This document shows positions 1-9,155 of a stretch of 64,000 bases of DNA, piece by piece. Position numbers and translations under genes: made by a program. The notes under the pieces are model-generated. The model was not told where the DNA came from and searched no databases. It saw only the letters and a program-made list of their open reading frames with translations. The stretch comes from Campylobacter coli (lineage in GTDB: Bacteria > Campylobacterota > Campylobacteria > Campylobacterales > Campylobacteraceae). The DNA lies in assembly GCA_039516895.1 (NCBI GenBank), contig CP154437.1:186001-250000 (forward strand), given 5' to 3'. Each line of letters opens with the position of its first letter. Positions within the stretch are counted from its first letter, which is position 1.

Positions 1-559
1 AAACTTTCTCAATATCATAAGTCGCCTCTCTTACAGGAGTGAAAAAAGCATCAAGAGCTATGAATTTTGGATCATTGATAAGTTCTTTGATTTCTTCACT
101 TGGTACATAACCAATGCCTTTTTCTATGATAAGAGTAAATTTAAGTTCAGCATCTTCATTGATTGTTGCTAAATATGCATCTGTATTTACGACTTCAACT
201 TGATCGTTGTTTAAATCTTTACCATAAATTTCTTTAGGGCCTTTGAAACTAAACTCAACGATTTCTTTATTAGAATCGCTTTTAAGTTTGAAGCGTAATT
301 TTTTAAGATTGATGATAAAAAGTGCTACATCTTCAAGCATACCACGCATACTATCAAATTCATGCGCCACACCATCGATATGAATAGCGGTTGGAGCATA
401 GCCTATAGTGCTAGTATAAAGTAAACGGCGTAAAGGATGGGCTAGGGTAATACCATAGCCGATCTCAAAAGGCCAAGCACTGATTTTAGCCACAGTATCA
501 CTAATATTTTCTATAGTGAATTCTGTCGGCGTATAAGCAGATGTTGTAATGTTTCTCAT
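1..559 (-). CDS. rpoA: RNA polymerase alpha subunit (partial, C-terminus outside window)
   Basis: This is the N-terminal part of the RNA polymerase alpha subunit, which dimerises to nucleate assembly of the core enzyme. The reverse-strand reading frame opens at a CAT at 557-559 and reads [14 protein letters not shown], followed by the alpha-NTD signature [17 protein letters not shown]. It runs off the left edge of the window after about 186 codons, so the rest of the NTD, the linker and the alpha-CTD are missing. It lies 13 bp downstream of rpsD on the same strand, the usual alpha-operon position, and is probably cotranscribed with rpsM, rpsK and rpsD. Confidence 0.97.
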   Translation of the reverse strand, partial: MRNITTSAYTPTEFTIENISDTVAKISAWPFEIGYGITLAHPLRRLLYTSTIGYAPTAIHIDGVAHEFDSMRGMLEDVALFIINLKKLRFKLKSDSNKEIVEFSFKGPKEIYGKDLNNDQVEVVNTDAYLATINEDAELKFTLIIEKGIGYVPSEEIKELINDPKFIALDAFFTPVREATYDIEKV

Positions 560-572
560 GATTTAGCCCCTA

Positions 573-1199
573 TTACTTAGAGTAAAGCTCAACGATGAAT
601 CTTTCCTCTACTGGAATGATAACTTCTTCTCTTTCAGGTTTTCTAGTGAAAATTCCAAATCTTTTATCTTTTTCCACATCTACCCAAGCAACGATACCTG
701 TTTGAGCAGTAAGCTCGATCGCTCTTGTGATTTGAGGATTATTTTTACTTTTTTCTATTACTTCGATTTTTGCTCCTGCTTCTACTCTAAAGCTAGGGAT
801 GTCTACTCTTTTTCCATTTACTAAAATGTGTCCATGAGTTACAAGTTGTCTTGCAAAACGACGAGTTGTAGCAAAGCCCATTCTATAAACTACATTGTCA
901 AGTCTTTGCTCTAAAAGTTGGATAAGTAAAACCCCTGTATTGCCATCTCTTCTAGCAGCTTCTGCAAAAAGTCTTCTGAATTGTTTTTCACTTACTCCAT
1001 ACATAAATTTAGCTTTTTGTTTTTCTCTTAATTGGAGTCCGTATTCGCTGATTTTACCTTTTCTTGCTCCGTGTTGTCCTGGTGCATATGGGCGTTTATC
1101 TAATGCGCTTTTTCCGGCTAGTCTTCTTTCTCCTTTTAATGCTAAGCTAACACCAAAGCGTCTTTCTAATTTTTCTACTGGTCCTCTATATCTTGCCAT
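573..1199 (-). CDS. rpsD: 30S ribosomal protein S4
   Basis: Primary 16S rRNA-binding protein that initiates assembly of the 30S body and takes part in decoding accuracy. The 208-residue product has the typical S4 start [16 protein letters not shown], the [10 protein letters not shown] segment and the S4 RNA-binding domain around residues 97-160 ([20 protein letters not shown]). Length is normal for bacterial S4. It follows rpsK by 29 bp and precedes rpoA by 13 bp on the same strand. In many bacteria S4 represses its own operon by binding the leader; I did not identify such a structure here. Confidence 0.98.
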   Translation of the reverse strand: MARYRGPVEKLERRFGVSLALKGERRLAGKSALDKRPYAPGQHGARKGKISEYGLQLREKQKAKFMYGVSEKQFRRLFAEAARRDGNTGVLLIQLLEQRLDNVVYRMGFATTRRFARQLVTHGHILVNGKRVDIPSFRVEAGAKIEVIEKSKNNPQITRAIELTAQTGIVAWVDVEKDKRFGIFTRKPEREEVIIPVEERFIVELYSK

Positions 1200-1228
1200 A
1201 ATTAATTCTCCTAATTTTTTCTTATATC

Positions 1229-1621
1229 TTAGACACGACGACGCTTAGGCGGTCTGCAACCATTATGAGCTAATGGAGTAATATCTTTTAAGAAAGTTAC
1301 TTTGATTCCTTCCATAGCACCTACACTTTTAACAGCAGTTTCTCTACCGCTTCCTGGTCCTTGTACTTTAATGCCTACTTCTTTGATTCCGTGTTCTTTT
1401 GCTTTATTTAAAGCGTCTTCTACTGCTTGTTGTGCCGCATAAGGAGTTGATTTTTTAGAACCTTTAAATCCTAAACCGCCCGCACTGCTCCAAGCGATAG
1501 CATTTCCCATTTCATCTGTAACAGTTACCATGGTATTGTTAAAAGTTGCACTGATATAAACAATACCTTTTGCTATATTTTTTTTAACTACTTTTTTCTT
1601 TACGATTTTTCTTTTTGCCAT
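1229..1621 (-). CDS. rpsK: 30S ribosomal protein S11
   Basis: S11 of the small-subunit platform, where it helps form the mRNA exit region. The 130-residue protein contains the family hallmarks [18 protein letters not shown], the [16 protein letters not shown] segment and the C-terminal [13 protein letters not shown]-type tail (here [14 protein letters not shown]). The N-terminus is rich in lysine ([14 protein letters not shown]). It is 9 bp downstream of rpsM and 29 bp upstream of rpsD, so it belongs to the same transcription unit. Confidence 0.98.
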   Translation of the reverse strand: MAKRKIVKKKVVKKNIAKGIVYISATFNNTMVTVTDEMGNAIAWSSAGGLGFKGSKKSTPYAAQQAVEDALNKAKEHGIKEVGIKVQGPGSGRETAVKSVGAMEGIKVTFLKDITPLAHNGCRPPKRRRV

Positions 1622-1630
1622 CTTTTATCC

Positions 1631-1996
1631 TTATGATTTTGCACCAACAGTTTTTCTCTTACCTTTTCTAGTTCTTGCGTTTGTTTTTGTTTTTTGTCCG
1701 CGAACTGGTAAGCCTTTTCTGTGTCTTAAGCCTCTAAAGCTTCCTAAATCCATAAGTGCTTTTATATCCATAGCAACTTGTTTTCTTAAATCCCCTTCAA
1801 CCATATAGTTTTCTTGGATTTCTTTTCTGATAGCTGCTGCTTCATCTTCGCTTAGTTCATGCACTCTTTTGTCATAAGAAATGCCTGTTTTATCTAAGAT
1901 TTTTCTTGAAGTAAAAAGTCCTATACCATAAATATAGGTAAGTCCATACTCAATTCTTTTTTTCTTTGGTAAATCCACACCTGCGATACGAGCCAT
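1631..1996 (-). CDS. rpsM: 30S ribosomal protein S13
   Basis: S13 of the small-subunit head, contacting the P-site tRNA and the 50S bridge proteins. The 121-residue product has the standard start [21 protein letters not shown] (reading the first part of it), the helix-two-turn-helix region and the signature [20 protein letters not shown] near residues 88-107, followed by a basic tail. It follows rpmJ almost directly (stop codon of rpmJ at 1999-2001, start at 1996). Confidence 0.98.
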   Translation of the reverse strand: MARIAGVDLPKKKRIEYGLTYIYGIGLFTSRKILDKTGISYDKRVHELSEDEAAAIRKEIQENYMVEGDLRKQVAMDIKALMDLGSFRGLRHRKGLPVRGQKTKTNARTRKGKRKTVGAKS

Positions 1997-1998
1997 GT

Positions 1999-2112
1999 TT
2001 ATCCTTGTCTTTGTTTATGTTTTGGATTTTCGCAAATAATGCGAACTACGCCTTTACGGCGAACTACTTTGCACTTGTCGCACATCTTTTTAACTGATGG
2101 TCTCACTTTCAT
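1999..2112 (-). CDS. rpmJ: 50S ribosomal protein L36
   Basis: A 37-residue ribosomal protein found by reading the gap between rpsM and infA. It starts at a CAT at 2110-2112 and gives [20 protein letters not shown], then a second half ending NPKHKQRQG and a TAA at 1999-2001. The four zinc ligands are visible as CDKC, C28 and H33 in the CxxC-x12-C-x4-H pattern, so this is the zinc-binding (C+) form of L36. Position between infA and rpsM is the canonical one. An AAGGAG-like sequence (GGAG) precedes the start. Confidence 0.96.
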
Positions 2113-2282
2113 GAGTTCTCCTTAAATGAATTCCACTTCATTTACGACTGCATCAGGTTTTATGAATAACCAACTATTTTTAAAATAAGTGGTGAATTTT
2201 AAAAATACCTCTTCATATAGTTCGATACATTTTGTCGCAAAAACGTTAATTTTATCTAAAATTAGCTTTTAAATAACTTATA

Positions 2283-2501
2283 TTATTTATATCTAAAAGT
2301 GATACGCCCTTTATCAAGGCTATAAGGTGTAAGTTCAACTTTAACTTTATCCCCTGGCATGATTCTTATATAGTGCATACGCATTTTTCCTGCTATATGA
2401 CATAAAATCACATGCTTGTTGTCAAGTTCAACTTTAAAATTTGCATTAGGTAATGCTTCAAGCACTGTGCCATCGATTTCAATCACATCGTCTTTTGCCA
2501 A
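2283..2501 (-). CDS. infA: Translation initiation factor IF-1
   Basis: IF-1 occupies the ribosomal A site during initiation and stimulates IF-2 and IF-3. The 72-residue protein has the full S1/OB-fold and the conserved stretches [36 protein letters not shown] and the end [11 protein letters not shown]. The length is exactly the family norm. It is separated by 170 bp from rpmJ, with no gene in that gap, and is divergent from the transporter at 2683. Confidence 0.97.
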
Positions 2502-2643
2502 AATTTTCTCCTCTCATTAAATTTTTAAATAAAAGTGCTAATTTTATCAAAAATTATTAAAAATTTTGCTTAAGCTGATTTTTATGATTTTTATCATTAA
2601 AAATTAAATTGAAAATGATTGTTTGTTTTATAAATATTTGTAG

Positions 2644-2649
2644 TATAAT
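2644..2649 (+). promoter_or_regulatory. Predicted -10 element of the 2683 transporter gene
   Basis: A perfect TATAAT lies 34 bp upstream of the ATG at 2683, preceded by a T-rich stretch, which is the usual look of housekeeping (sigma-70) promoters in Campylobacter, where the -35 box is poorly conserved. The 180-bp gap to the divergent infA must hold promoters for both genes. Confidence 0.55.
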
Positions 2650-2682
2650 GGTTATTTTTAAAATTCTTTAAGGTATAAAATA

Positions 2683-3990
2683 ATGAAAAAATCAAAACTA
2701 GGCACAAAAGAATTTAAAATTTTAGGACTTTCATCACTAGGTGGAACTTTAGAATTTTATGATTTTATCATCTTTGTATTTTTTGCTGAATATATCGCAA
2801 AAGTATTTTTTCCTAAAGATATGAGTGAATTTTGGACTTTGTTAAATACTTATGGAGCTTTTGCTGCAGGTTATTTAGCGCGCCCTTTAGGCGGTATAGT
2901 GATGGCGCATTTTGGTGATAAATTTGGGCGTAAAAATATGTTTATGTTAAGTATTTTGCTTATGGTGCTTCCTACTTTTACATTGGCTTTTATACCTGGT
3001 TATGAAACTCTTGGTTTTTTAGCGCCGTTTTTGCTTATACTTATAAGAATTTTTCAAGGTATTGCTATAGGTGGGGAATTACCTGGTGCTTGGGTTTTTG
3101 TGAGGGAACATTGCAAAGAAGGTCAAAAGGCTTTCTCTTTGAGTTGTTTAAATTCAGCTATGGCTTTGGGAATTTTACTAGGAAGTATGGTATTTTTGCT
3201 GATTAATGCTTTTTTTAGCACCGAAGAAATCGCAGCTTATGCATGGCGTATTGCTTTTTTTGTGGGTGGAATTTTTGGGATTATTTCTATTTATTTGCGT
3301 AGATTTTTACAAGAAACTCCTATTTTTAAACAAATGCAAAAAGAACGAAGCTTGAGTTCTTTTCCACTTAAGGACTTGTTTAAAGAAGAAAATATTTTCA
3401 AAAATACGCTCGCGTCTATCTTTATAACTTGGGTTTTAACAGGTTGTGTTGTAGTGCTTATCTTATTAATGCCTAAATTTATGCCAAGTATTTTGGGCTT
3501 GAGTGCGATTGAAGGAAGTTATTTACAAGTTCTAGGAATTTTAGGTATAACACTAGGCGGAGTGTTTATGGGCTATCTTGTGGATAAATTAGGCTTGTTT
3601 AAAATTTGTATTTTCTTTTCTTTAGTTTTTGCATTTTTTTCTTGCTTGTATTTTTATGCTTTATATGATCTTAAAAATCTTGTCTTAACCTGTATTTTAT
3701 ATACAAGTGTTTGTTTTTTAGGTGGGATTAATGTCTTTGCTCCTATTTTAATGAGTGAAGTTTTTAGAGCTAAAATAAGATTTTCAGGAATTTCTTTTTC
3801 GTATAATATTGCTTATGCTATCGCAGGAGGAGTTACTCCTCAACTTGTTTTGTGGCTCAATATCCTTGCTACTAGAAGTAAAAATCCATTTTTATATGGA
3901 ATGAGTATGTATATGATTTTTCTAGCTTTATTGGCTATTTGTGCTGTTTTCCTTGTAAAGGATAAAATAAATTTTGATAATCGCTCTTAA
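2683..3990 (+). CDS. MHS-family MFS transporter (metabolite:H+ symporter)
   Basis: Inner-membrane secondary transporter of the major facilitator superfamily, metabolite:H+ symporter branch (ProP/KgtP/ShiA relatives). The 435 residues show about 12 hydrophobic segments, the loop 2-3 motif GDKFGRKNMF near residue 86, and the MHS signature GIAIGGELPGAWVFVREH around residues 126-143. The branch transports small organic solutes such as betaine, proline, alpha-ketoglutarate or shikimate; the substrate cannot be read from sequence. It corresponds in position to Cj1588c of NCTC 11168. It is 44 bp upstream of the ABC exporter at 4035 and could be cotranscribed, although a new A/T-rich promoter-like stretch lies between them. 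Confidence 0.85.
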   Translation: MKKSKLGTKEFKILGLSSLGGTLEFYDFIIFVFFAEYIAKVFFPKDMSEFWTLLNTYGAFAAGYLARPLGGIVMAHFGDKFGRKNMFMLSILLMVLPTFTLAFIPGYETLGFLAPFLLILIRIFQGIAIGGELPGAWVFVREHCKEGQKAFSLSCLNSAMALGILLGSMVFLLINAFFSTEEIAAYAWRIAFFVGGIFGIISIYLRRFLQETPIFKQMQKERSLSSFPLKDLFKEENIFKNTLASIFITWVLTGCVVVLILLMPKFMPSILGLSAIEGSYLQVLGILGITLGGVFMGYLVDKLGLFKICIFFSLVFAFFSCLYFYALYDLKNLVLTCILYTSVCFLGGINVFAPILMSEVFRAKIRFSGISFSYNIAYAIAGGVTPQLVLWLNILATRSKNPFLYGMSMYMIFLALLAICAVFLVKDKINFDNRS

Positions 3991-4034
3991 AATGCTATAA
4001 TTAATTTTTAATTATACTTTCGGAGTTTTTATCA

Positions 4035-5666
4035 ATGCCTTTTATTTTAGAATTGCTTAAACAAAATAAATTTAAATTCATCTCTTTTTTGCTTTTTTCT
4101 TTTATCTCAAGTGCTGTAGGGGTTTTAACCCTAATTTTTATCAATGATTATTTGCTTAAAAATACACAAAATATCCCTATTTTATACTTTATCGCTTTGC
4201 TTATAGTGTTTTTTCTTAGCTCTACTATAGTAGAGCTAGGATTAAGCGTTTTTGGTCAAAATTTCATTTTCAAGATGCAAAGACGCGTAGTAAAGCAGAT
4301 CCTAGATACTCCTTTATTAAAAGTCGCAAAAGTAGGTAAGGCAAGAATTTTAGCTTCTTTAGGCAGTGATGTAAGAAATGTATCTTTTGGGCTTTTGAGA
4401 TTGCCTGATTTTTTACAATCAAGTATATTGATACTTTGCACTAGTGTTTATTTGTGCTATCTTTCACCTCAAATTTTTACCCTTTGTGCGATTTGGATTA
4501 TTGTGGTTTTTACTATTAATAATTTTTTGATGATGAAAGTTTATTCGTATTTTCGCAAAGCAAGAGAAAATGATGATGCTTTGCAAAATAATTATCAAAA
4601 TATATTAGATGGCCATAAAGAGCTTTTAATCAATCGCTACCGCGCTAAGCTTTATTATGAAGATGAATTTGAAAACAATGCAAGATCTAAAAAGAAAAAT
4701 AACACCCTAGGCAATCTTTTTAACAATCTTTCATCAAATTTTACAAATGTAGCACTTCTAGCTTTAGTAGGGGTGGAATTTTATTTAGCCTTGGAATTTA
4801 AGTGGGCGAGTGTAGCCGAAGCAACAACGATAGCATTGTCAATTTTATTTTTAAGAACCCCTTTGGTTTCGATGATAGGATCTTTTCCTACCTTGCTTTT
4901 AGCAAAAATCGCTCTAGATAAGATAGCAAAACTAGAACTTGATGATTATAAAGAGCATTTTGAAAAAACCAATTTTATCAAGGATTGGCGTCAAATTTCT
5001 TTTAAAAATACGAGTTTTTCTTATGATGATAATTTTCATCTAAATCCTGTAAATTTGGAGCTTAAAAAAGGAGAATTGATATTTTTAATAGGAAAAAACG
5101 GAAGCGGAAAATCTACTTTTTGTATGCTTTTAACAGGGCTTTTTAAGCCAAGTGAGGGTGAAATTTTTGTAGATGATATGAAAATTGATGATGATAATTT
5201 AGATATTTATAGGTCTTTAGTATCGGCTGTGTTTAGTGATTTTCATCTCTTTACTAAGACTTTAGCGAAAGAGAAATTTGCAGATGAAGAAAAAATCGCT
5301 TCTTGGCTTGAATTTTTAGAGCTTAAGGGTAAAACTAGAGTGGAGGATCACGAGCTTGTATTAACCAAGCTTTCTACAGGACAAAAAAAGCGTTTGGCAA
5401 TGCTTATAGCCTTGCTTGAAGAAAGAGATATTTTAGTGCTTGATGAATGGGCAGCAGATCAAGATCCGGTTTTTAGAAGATTTTTTTACAAAAAGCTTTT
5501 GCCTTTATTAAAAGAACAGGGTAAGACGATTTTTGCAATTACTCATGATGATGCGTATTTTGATAGTGCAGATAGAATTTTTTTGGCTGAAGAAGGAAAT
5601 ATCAGCGAATTAAAGGGTGAAAATATCAAAGAATTGGCTAGAAATTTGGTAGAGAAATTTGATTAA
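4035..5666 (+). CDS. Cyclic-peptide-type ABC exporter, fused membrane and ATPase domains
   Basis: Half-size ABC exporter of 543 residues. About six membrane segments fill residues 1-300; the ATPase follows with Walker A (IGKNGSGKST, near residue 355), signature LSTGQKKRLAML and Walker B ILVLDEWAADQDP, with an H-loop in FAITHDDAYF. The LSTGQ signature and DEWAADQDP Walker B are characteristic of the cyclic-peptide exporter branch (YojI, PvdE, SyrD), not of lipid flippases. In E. coli YojI expels microcin J25; no peptide-biosynthesis genes are next to this one, so the substrate is unknown. Corresponds by position to Cj1587c. The stop codon is immediately followed by a hairpin terminator shared with cgb. 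Confidence 0.85.
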   Translation: MPFILELLKQNKFKFISFLLFSFISSAVGVLTLIFINDYLLKNTQNIPILYFIALLIVFFLSSTIVELGLSVFGQNFIFKMQRRVVKQILDTPLLKVAKVGKARILASLGSDVRNVSFGLLRLPDFLQSSILILCTSVYLCYLSPQIFTLCAIWIIVVFTINNFLMMKVYSYFRKARENDDALQNNYQNILDGHKELLINRYRAKLYYEDEFENNARSKKKNNTLGNLFNNLSSNFTNVALLALVGVEFYLALEFKWASVAEATTIALSILFLRTPLVSMIGSFPTLLLAKIALDKIAKLELDDYKEHFEKTNFIKDWRQISFKNTSFSYDDNFHLNPVNLELKKGELIFLIGKNGSGKSTFCMLLTGLFKPSEGEIFVDDMKIDDDNLDIYRSLVSAVFSDFHLFTKTLAKEKFADEEKIASWLEFLELKGKTRVEDHELVLTKLSTGQKKRLAMLIALLEERDILVLDEWAADQDPVFRRFFYKKLLPLLKEQGKTIFAITHDDAYFDSADRIFLAEEGNISELKGENIKELARNLVEKFD

Positions 5667-5690
5667 AGCCCAAAAATGGGCTTTTATTAT
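5665..5690. terminator. Bidirectional intrinsic terminator between the ABC exporter and cgb
   Basis: Arms AAAGCCC (5665-5671) and GGGCTTT (5678-5684) enclose a 6-nt AT-rich loop and are followed by a T-rich run (TTTTATTATTTTT). The hairpin begins at the stop codon of the exporter and ends inside the last codons of the convergent cgb gene, so it can serve both. Confidence 0.8.
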
Positions 5691-6109
5691 TTTTCATATA
5701 GCTTTTTTTCTATATCTATATAAAATTCAGCGATTTTTCCATAAGCAACTTCCCAAGCTTTAAGTGTTGCTTCGTCAGGATTTAAAAGATTTTTGATAGC
5801 TTTTAAAAGACAAGCTCCTACTATAGGATAATGCTCTTCTTTAACCCCTAAATTTACATGAGTTATGGCAACTTTATCCACAAATGATCTCATATTTTCT
5901 AAATTTTCTATATTTTTAGCTGCCATTAAAATAGCCATGGCTAAGGCTTTCGGTTGCTCCCCAGATGCTTGTTTTTCCATATTAAACATAGGTTTTACTT
6001 CAGGATAGTCATTAAACATTACTTTGTAAAACTCTTTTGTTAAATCTTCCCCGTTTTTTTGTAAAATTGGTACGCAATCTTTGATAATTTGAATTTGTTC
6101 TTGTGTCAT
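5687..6109 (-). CDS. cgb: Single-domain haemoglobin Cgb (nitric oxide detoxification)
   Basis: A 140-residue single-domain globin of the Vgb/flavohaemoglobin type that lacks a reductase domain. Visible haem-pocket residues are Tyr B10 (in EFYKVMF, residue 28), Gln E7 (EQPKAL, residue 52) and the proximal His F8 (AITHVNLGV, residue 84), followed by the conserved EEHYPIVGA. In C. jejuni Cgb oxidises NO to nitrate and protects against nitrosative stress under control of the CRP-family regulator NssR. The upstream region holds a matching NssR-like site (6178-6191). It is convergent with the ABC exporter and divergent from the lactate dehydrogenase gene. Confidence 0.95.
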   Translation of the reverse strand: MTQEQIQIIKDCVPILQKNGEDLTKEFYKVMFNDYPEVKPMFNMEKQASGEQPKALAMAILMAAKNIENLENMRSFVDKVAITHVNLGVKEEHYPIVGACLLKAIKNLLNPDEATLKAWEVAYGKIAEFYIDIEKKLYEK

Positions 6110-6149
6110 AGTTCTCCTTTTAGTTCTTTAAATTTTTAAAATGGAGGGT

Positions 6150-6191
6150 ATTCTAACTTTTAATCCAGATAAAAAAATTGACTTCGGTTAA
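6150..6191 (-). promoter_or_regulatory. cgb promoter with candidate NssR site
   Basis: On the minus strand TTAAC, a 4-bp gap and GTCAA (6178-6191) form a CRP/FNR-type half-site pair that matches the NssR consensus TTAAC-N4-GTTAA in all but one position. A -10-like TAGAAT lies at 6150-6155, about 22 bp downstream, so the site overlaps the -35/-40 region as expected for an activator. The site is read directly; assignment to NssR rests on the known control of cgb. Confidence 0.65.
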
Positions 6192-6272
6192 ATTTATGCT
6201 CAAAAATATAAATTTAAAATTGTCTTTAAATTATTAAGTTATATAATTGATAATAAATTAAAAAGAGGGATC

Positions 6273-9044
6273 ATGGCAAATTTTAAAGCTTTTTATAATG
6301 AGGCTAAGTATATTTTTAAGGATAGAATCTTTAATGATTATGCTAGATGTTATGCTTATGGCATTGATGCGTCGTGTTATTTTTATATTCCAAAAATAGT
6401 GATTATTGCTAAAAATGAAGATGAAATTAAGCAAGTTATTCAATTAGCACATACTTATAAAACTCCCATATCATTTAGGGCAGCGGGCACAAGTTTAAGT
6501 GGGCAAAGTTCTTGTGATGGAGTGCTTGTGGTGATTAAATTTGCCTTTAAAAAAATAAAAATTAACAAAGATGCTAGTGAAATCACTTTGGGATGTGGTG
6601 TAGTAGGCATTCATGCTAATGAAAGTCTTGCTTTTTTAAAGAAAAAAATAGGACCTGATCCAGCTACTATAAATTCAGCTTTAATTGGAGGAATTATCAA
6701 TAACAACTCAAGCGGAATGTGTTGTGGAACTAAGGATAATAGCTATAAAACCTTAAGAAGCATTAGGGTGATTTTGGCAAATGGTAGCATACTTGATACT
6801 AGCGATGCTTTAAGTGTGGCTCAATTTAAAAATGAGAATAAAAAATTAATTAATGAGCTTAGAGAGATCAAAGAAGAGATTAATGCCAATAAAGAATTAA
6901 AAGATTTAATAATCAAAAAATTTAAAATCAAAAATACCACAGGCTATAGCCTTAATGCCTTTGTTGATTATGATGATGAAATAGACATTTTAGCACATTT
7001 GCTTGTTGGCTCTGAAGGGACTTTGGGATTTGTAAGTGAAGTTAAGCTTGCTGTTTTAGATGATTTGGAATTTAAGGCCTGTGCTTTATTGTTTTTTGAT
7101 AATATTAATAATGCCGCAAACACTATAAAAGAATTTGCTAAAGTTGATTTTATAAGCTCTGCTGAAATCATGGACTATGCAAGCTTAAAAGCTGCTTCAA
7201 GCTATGATGAGCTAAGAGATATTTTAGCTGATATTAAAGAGGGTGATACTTGTGTATTGATCCAAAGCGAGCATAGTAATGAGTTTAAGCTTGATGAAAA
7301 TATAAATAAAATAAAAGAAATTTCAAAATTAGCTTATAAGTCATATTTTAGCAAGAATAAGGCCGAATATGATTTATGGTGGAAGATTAGAAAAGCGCTT
7401 TTGCCTATAGCAGCTAGCCTTAGAAAGGCAGGTTCAACGGTGATTACTGAAGATGTGTGTTTTAATATCGAGGATTTAGCTGATGGAATTAAAAGCATTC
7501 AAGAATTGTTTTATAAATATGGTTTTAGTGATAATGGAATCATTTTTGGCCATGCATTAGCGGGCAATATTCATTTTATCATTACGCCGGATTTAAATAA
7601 TAAGCTTGAATTTGATAATTTTTCAAATCTAGTTAAAGAAATGTCTAATATAGTAGCTTCGTATGGTGGAAGTATAAAAGCTGAACATGGCACAGGGCGT
7701 ATGGTAGCGCCTTTTGTGGAGGTAGAGTGGGGTAAGCAAGCTTATCTAATCAACAAAAAAATCAAAAGTATTTTTGATAAAGAGAATTTATTTAATCCTG
7801 ATGTAATCATTAGTGATGATAAAGATATTTATAAGAAAAATATCAAGCAAGCGAGTTTGATTGATGAGAAATTAAATACCTGTATGGAGTGTGGATTTTG
7901 CGAAAGATTTTGTCCATCGAATGAATATACAATTACTCCAAGACAAAGAATTGCTATTTTAAGAGAGATAAAACGTCTTGAAAGTTTAAATGATGATGAG
8001 TCAAAAGCAAAATTAAAGGATATTAAAAAATATTACAATCATTTAGTAGATAGCTCTTGTGCTGCTTGTGGGGTGTGCTCTTTTTCGTGCCCTTTGGGGA
8101 TTAATTTTGCTGATTTTTCATTAAAATATAGAAAAAATAATATAGGATTTATGTCTAAAATTTTAGGAAATCTAGCATATAAAAACCATGAAAAAACTCT
8201 AAAAATTGCTAAATTTTCATTAAGTATCGCAAATAAATTTGATAATTTAAGTCTTGATAATAAACTTGAAAAAGCAAGCAATTTTCTTAGCGCTATACCA
8301 AGAACTAGGGCGTATTTGCCTAAGGTGAATGATTATGAGTTAAAAAGTCGTAAAAGAGCTTATAATGTGGTTTATTTTACAAGCTGTCTTAATAAAAGCT
8401 TTAAACCAAATGAAAAAATGTATGACAAAAGAAGCTTGCAAGAAGTATTTGAGAGCTTGTGCGAAAAAGCAAATATAGGTATTATTTATGCACCCAACGA
8501 TTTATGTTGTGGTAAGGCTTATGAGAATTTTCAAGATATCCAAGATAAAAATATACAAAAAATCAATGATTTTTTAAGCAATATAGACTCACCCATAGTG
8601 CTAGATCATAGTGCTTGTAGTGCTAAATTAATTAGCGATCATTCAAAGTATGAAATTTATGATTTAAGTGAGTATTTGTTAAAATTTATTGCCCCTAAGT
8701 TACGCATTGATAAAATCAATGAAGATGTAGGATTGTATATCATGTGTGCTGCTAGAAAACTTGGCTTAAATGAAAATATAATCAAGCTTGCAAAGCTATG
8801 CACAAATGGAAAAGTATTAATAGATAATGATACCTATTGTTGCGGATTTGCTGGATATAAGGGTTTTTTCAATCCTAAATTAAATATTAATGCTACAAAG
8901 GGCTTTAAAAAATTTTATGCCAAAACGAATATTAAGCGCGGATTTAGTACATCAAGCACTTGCGAGATAGGATTAAGTGATGCTACGGGTATATCTTGGC
9001 AGCATATAGCGTATTTATTGGATGAATGCAGTGAAGCAATTTAA
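6273..9044 (+). CDS. dld: Respiratory FAD/Fe-S D-lactate dehydrogenase (GlcD-GlcF fusion type)
   Basis: A 923-residue membrane-associated flavoprotein that oxidises D-lactate and feeds electrons to the respiratory chain (the role reported for Cj1585c). An N-terminal FAD-binding PCMH domain (FRAAGTSLSGQ near residue 68; GPDPATINSALIGGIINNN near 128) is followed by the FAD-oxidase C domain (GHALAGNIHF; EHGTGRMVAP). Two 4Fe-4S motifs (CMECGFCERFCP near 535; CAACGVCSFSCP near 597) and two CCG-type motifs (CCGKAYEN; CCGFAGYKG) fill the C-terminal third. The ATG at 6273 has an AGAGGGA ribosome site, and TATAAT at 6242-6247 is a likely -10. Glycolate or another 2-hydroxy acid is the alternative substrate on sequence alone. 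Confidence 0.88.
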   Translation: MANFKAFYNEAKYIFKDRIFNDYARCYAYGIDASCYFYIPKIVIIAKNEDEIKQVIQLAHTYKTPISFRAAGTSLSGQSSCDGVLVVIKFAFKKIKINKDASEITLGCGVVGIHANESLAFLKKKIGPDPATINSALIGGIINNNSSGMCCGTKDNSYKTLRSIRVILANGSILDTSDALSVAQFKNENKKLINELREIKEEINANKELKDLIIKKFKIKNTTGYSLNAFVDYDDEIDILAHLLVGSEGTLGFVSEVKLAVLDDLEFKACALLFFDNINNAANTIKEFAKVDFISSAEIMDYASLKAASSYDELRDILADIKEGDTCVLIQSEHSNEFKLDENINKIKEISKLAYKSYFSKNKAEYDLWWKIRKALLPIAASLRKAGSTVITEDVCFNIEDLADGIKSIQELFYKYGFSDNGIIFGHALAGNIHFIITPDLNNKLEFDNFSNLVKEMSNIVASYGGSIKAEHGTGRMVAPFVEVEWGKQAYLINKKIKSIFDKENLFNPDVIISDDKDIYKKNIKQASLIDEKLNTCMECGFCERFCPSNEYTITPRQRIAILREIKRLESLNDDESKAKLKDIKKYYNHLVDSSCAACGVCSFSCPLGINFADFSLKYRKNNIGFMSKILGNLAYKNHEKTLKIAKFSLSIANKFDNLSLDNKLEKASNFLSAIPRTRAYLPKVNDYELKSRKRAYNVVYFTSCLNKSFKPNEKMYDKRSLQEVFESLCEKANIGIIYAPNDLCCGKAYENFQDIQDKNIQKINDFLSNIDSPIVLDHSACSAKLISDHSKYEIYDLSEYLLKFIAPKLRIDKINEDVGLYIMCAARKLGLNENIIKLAKLCTNGKVLIDNDTYCCGFAGYKGFFNPKLNINATKGFKKFYAKTNIKRGFSTSSTCEIGLSDATGISWQHIAYLLDECSEAI

Positions 9045-9062
9045 CATAGAATAAATAAAACT

Positions 9063-9102
9063 CCACAATTTAAAGCAAATTATCCCCCTATAGGGCTTGT
9101 GG
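9063..9102. promoter_or_regulatory. Nested dyad between dld and nikZ (terminator or operator)
   Basis: An outer inverted repeat CCACAA (9063-9068) / TTGTGG (9097-9102) encloses a perfect 10-bp palindrome CCCTATAGGG (9086-9095). It lies 19 bp after the dld stop and about 54 bp before the nikZ start, followed by a T-rich stretch and TATAAT. It may end dld transcription, or act as an operator or leader element for the nickel importer. It does not resemble the known NikR box. Structure seen; role inferred. Confidence 0.4.
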
Positions 9103-9155
9103 CTTCTTGTTTTTTATTTTATAATTTTTTAATCTTTAATTTCAAGGAGTTACAA

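Noticed and set aside
895-1248. 117-codon plus-strand open frame
   Set aside because: It lies antisense to rpsD, which is certain; the frame is a by-product of ribosomal protein codon usage.
2590-2630. Fur box upstream of the MHS transporter
   Set aside because: TGAAAATGATTGTTTG is only loosely similar to the Fur consensus and such AT-rich strings are common here.
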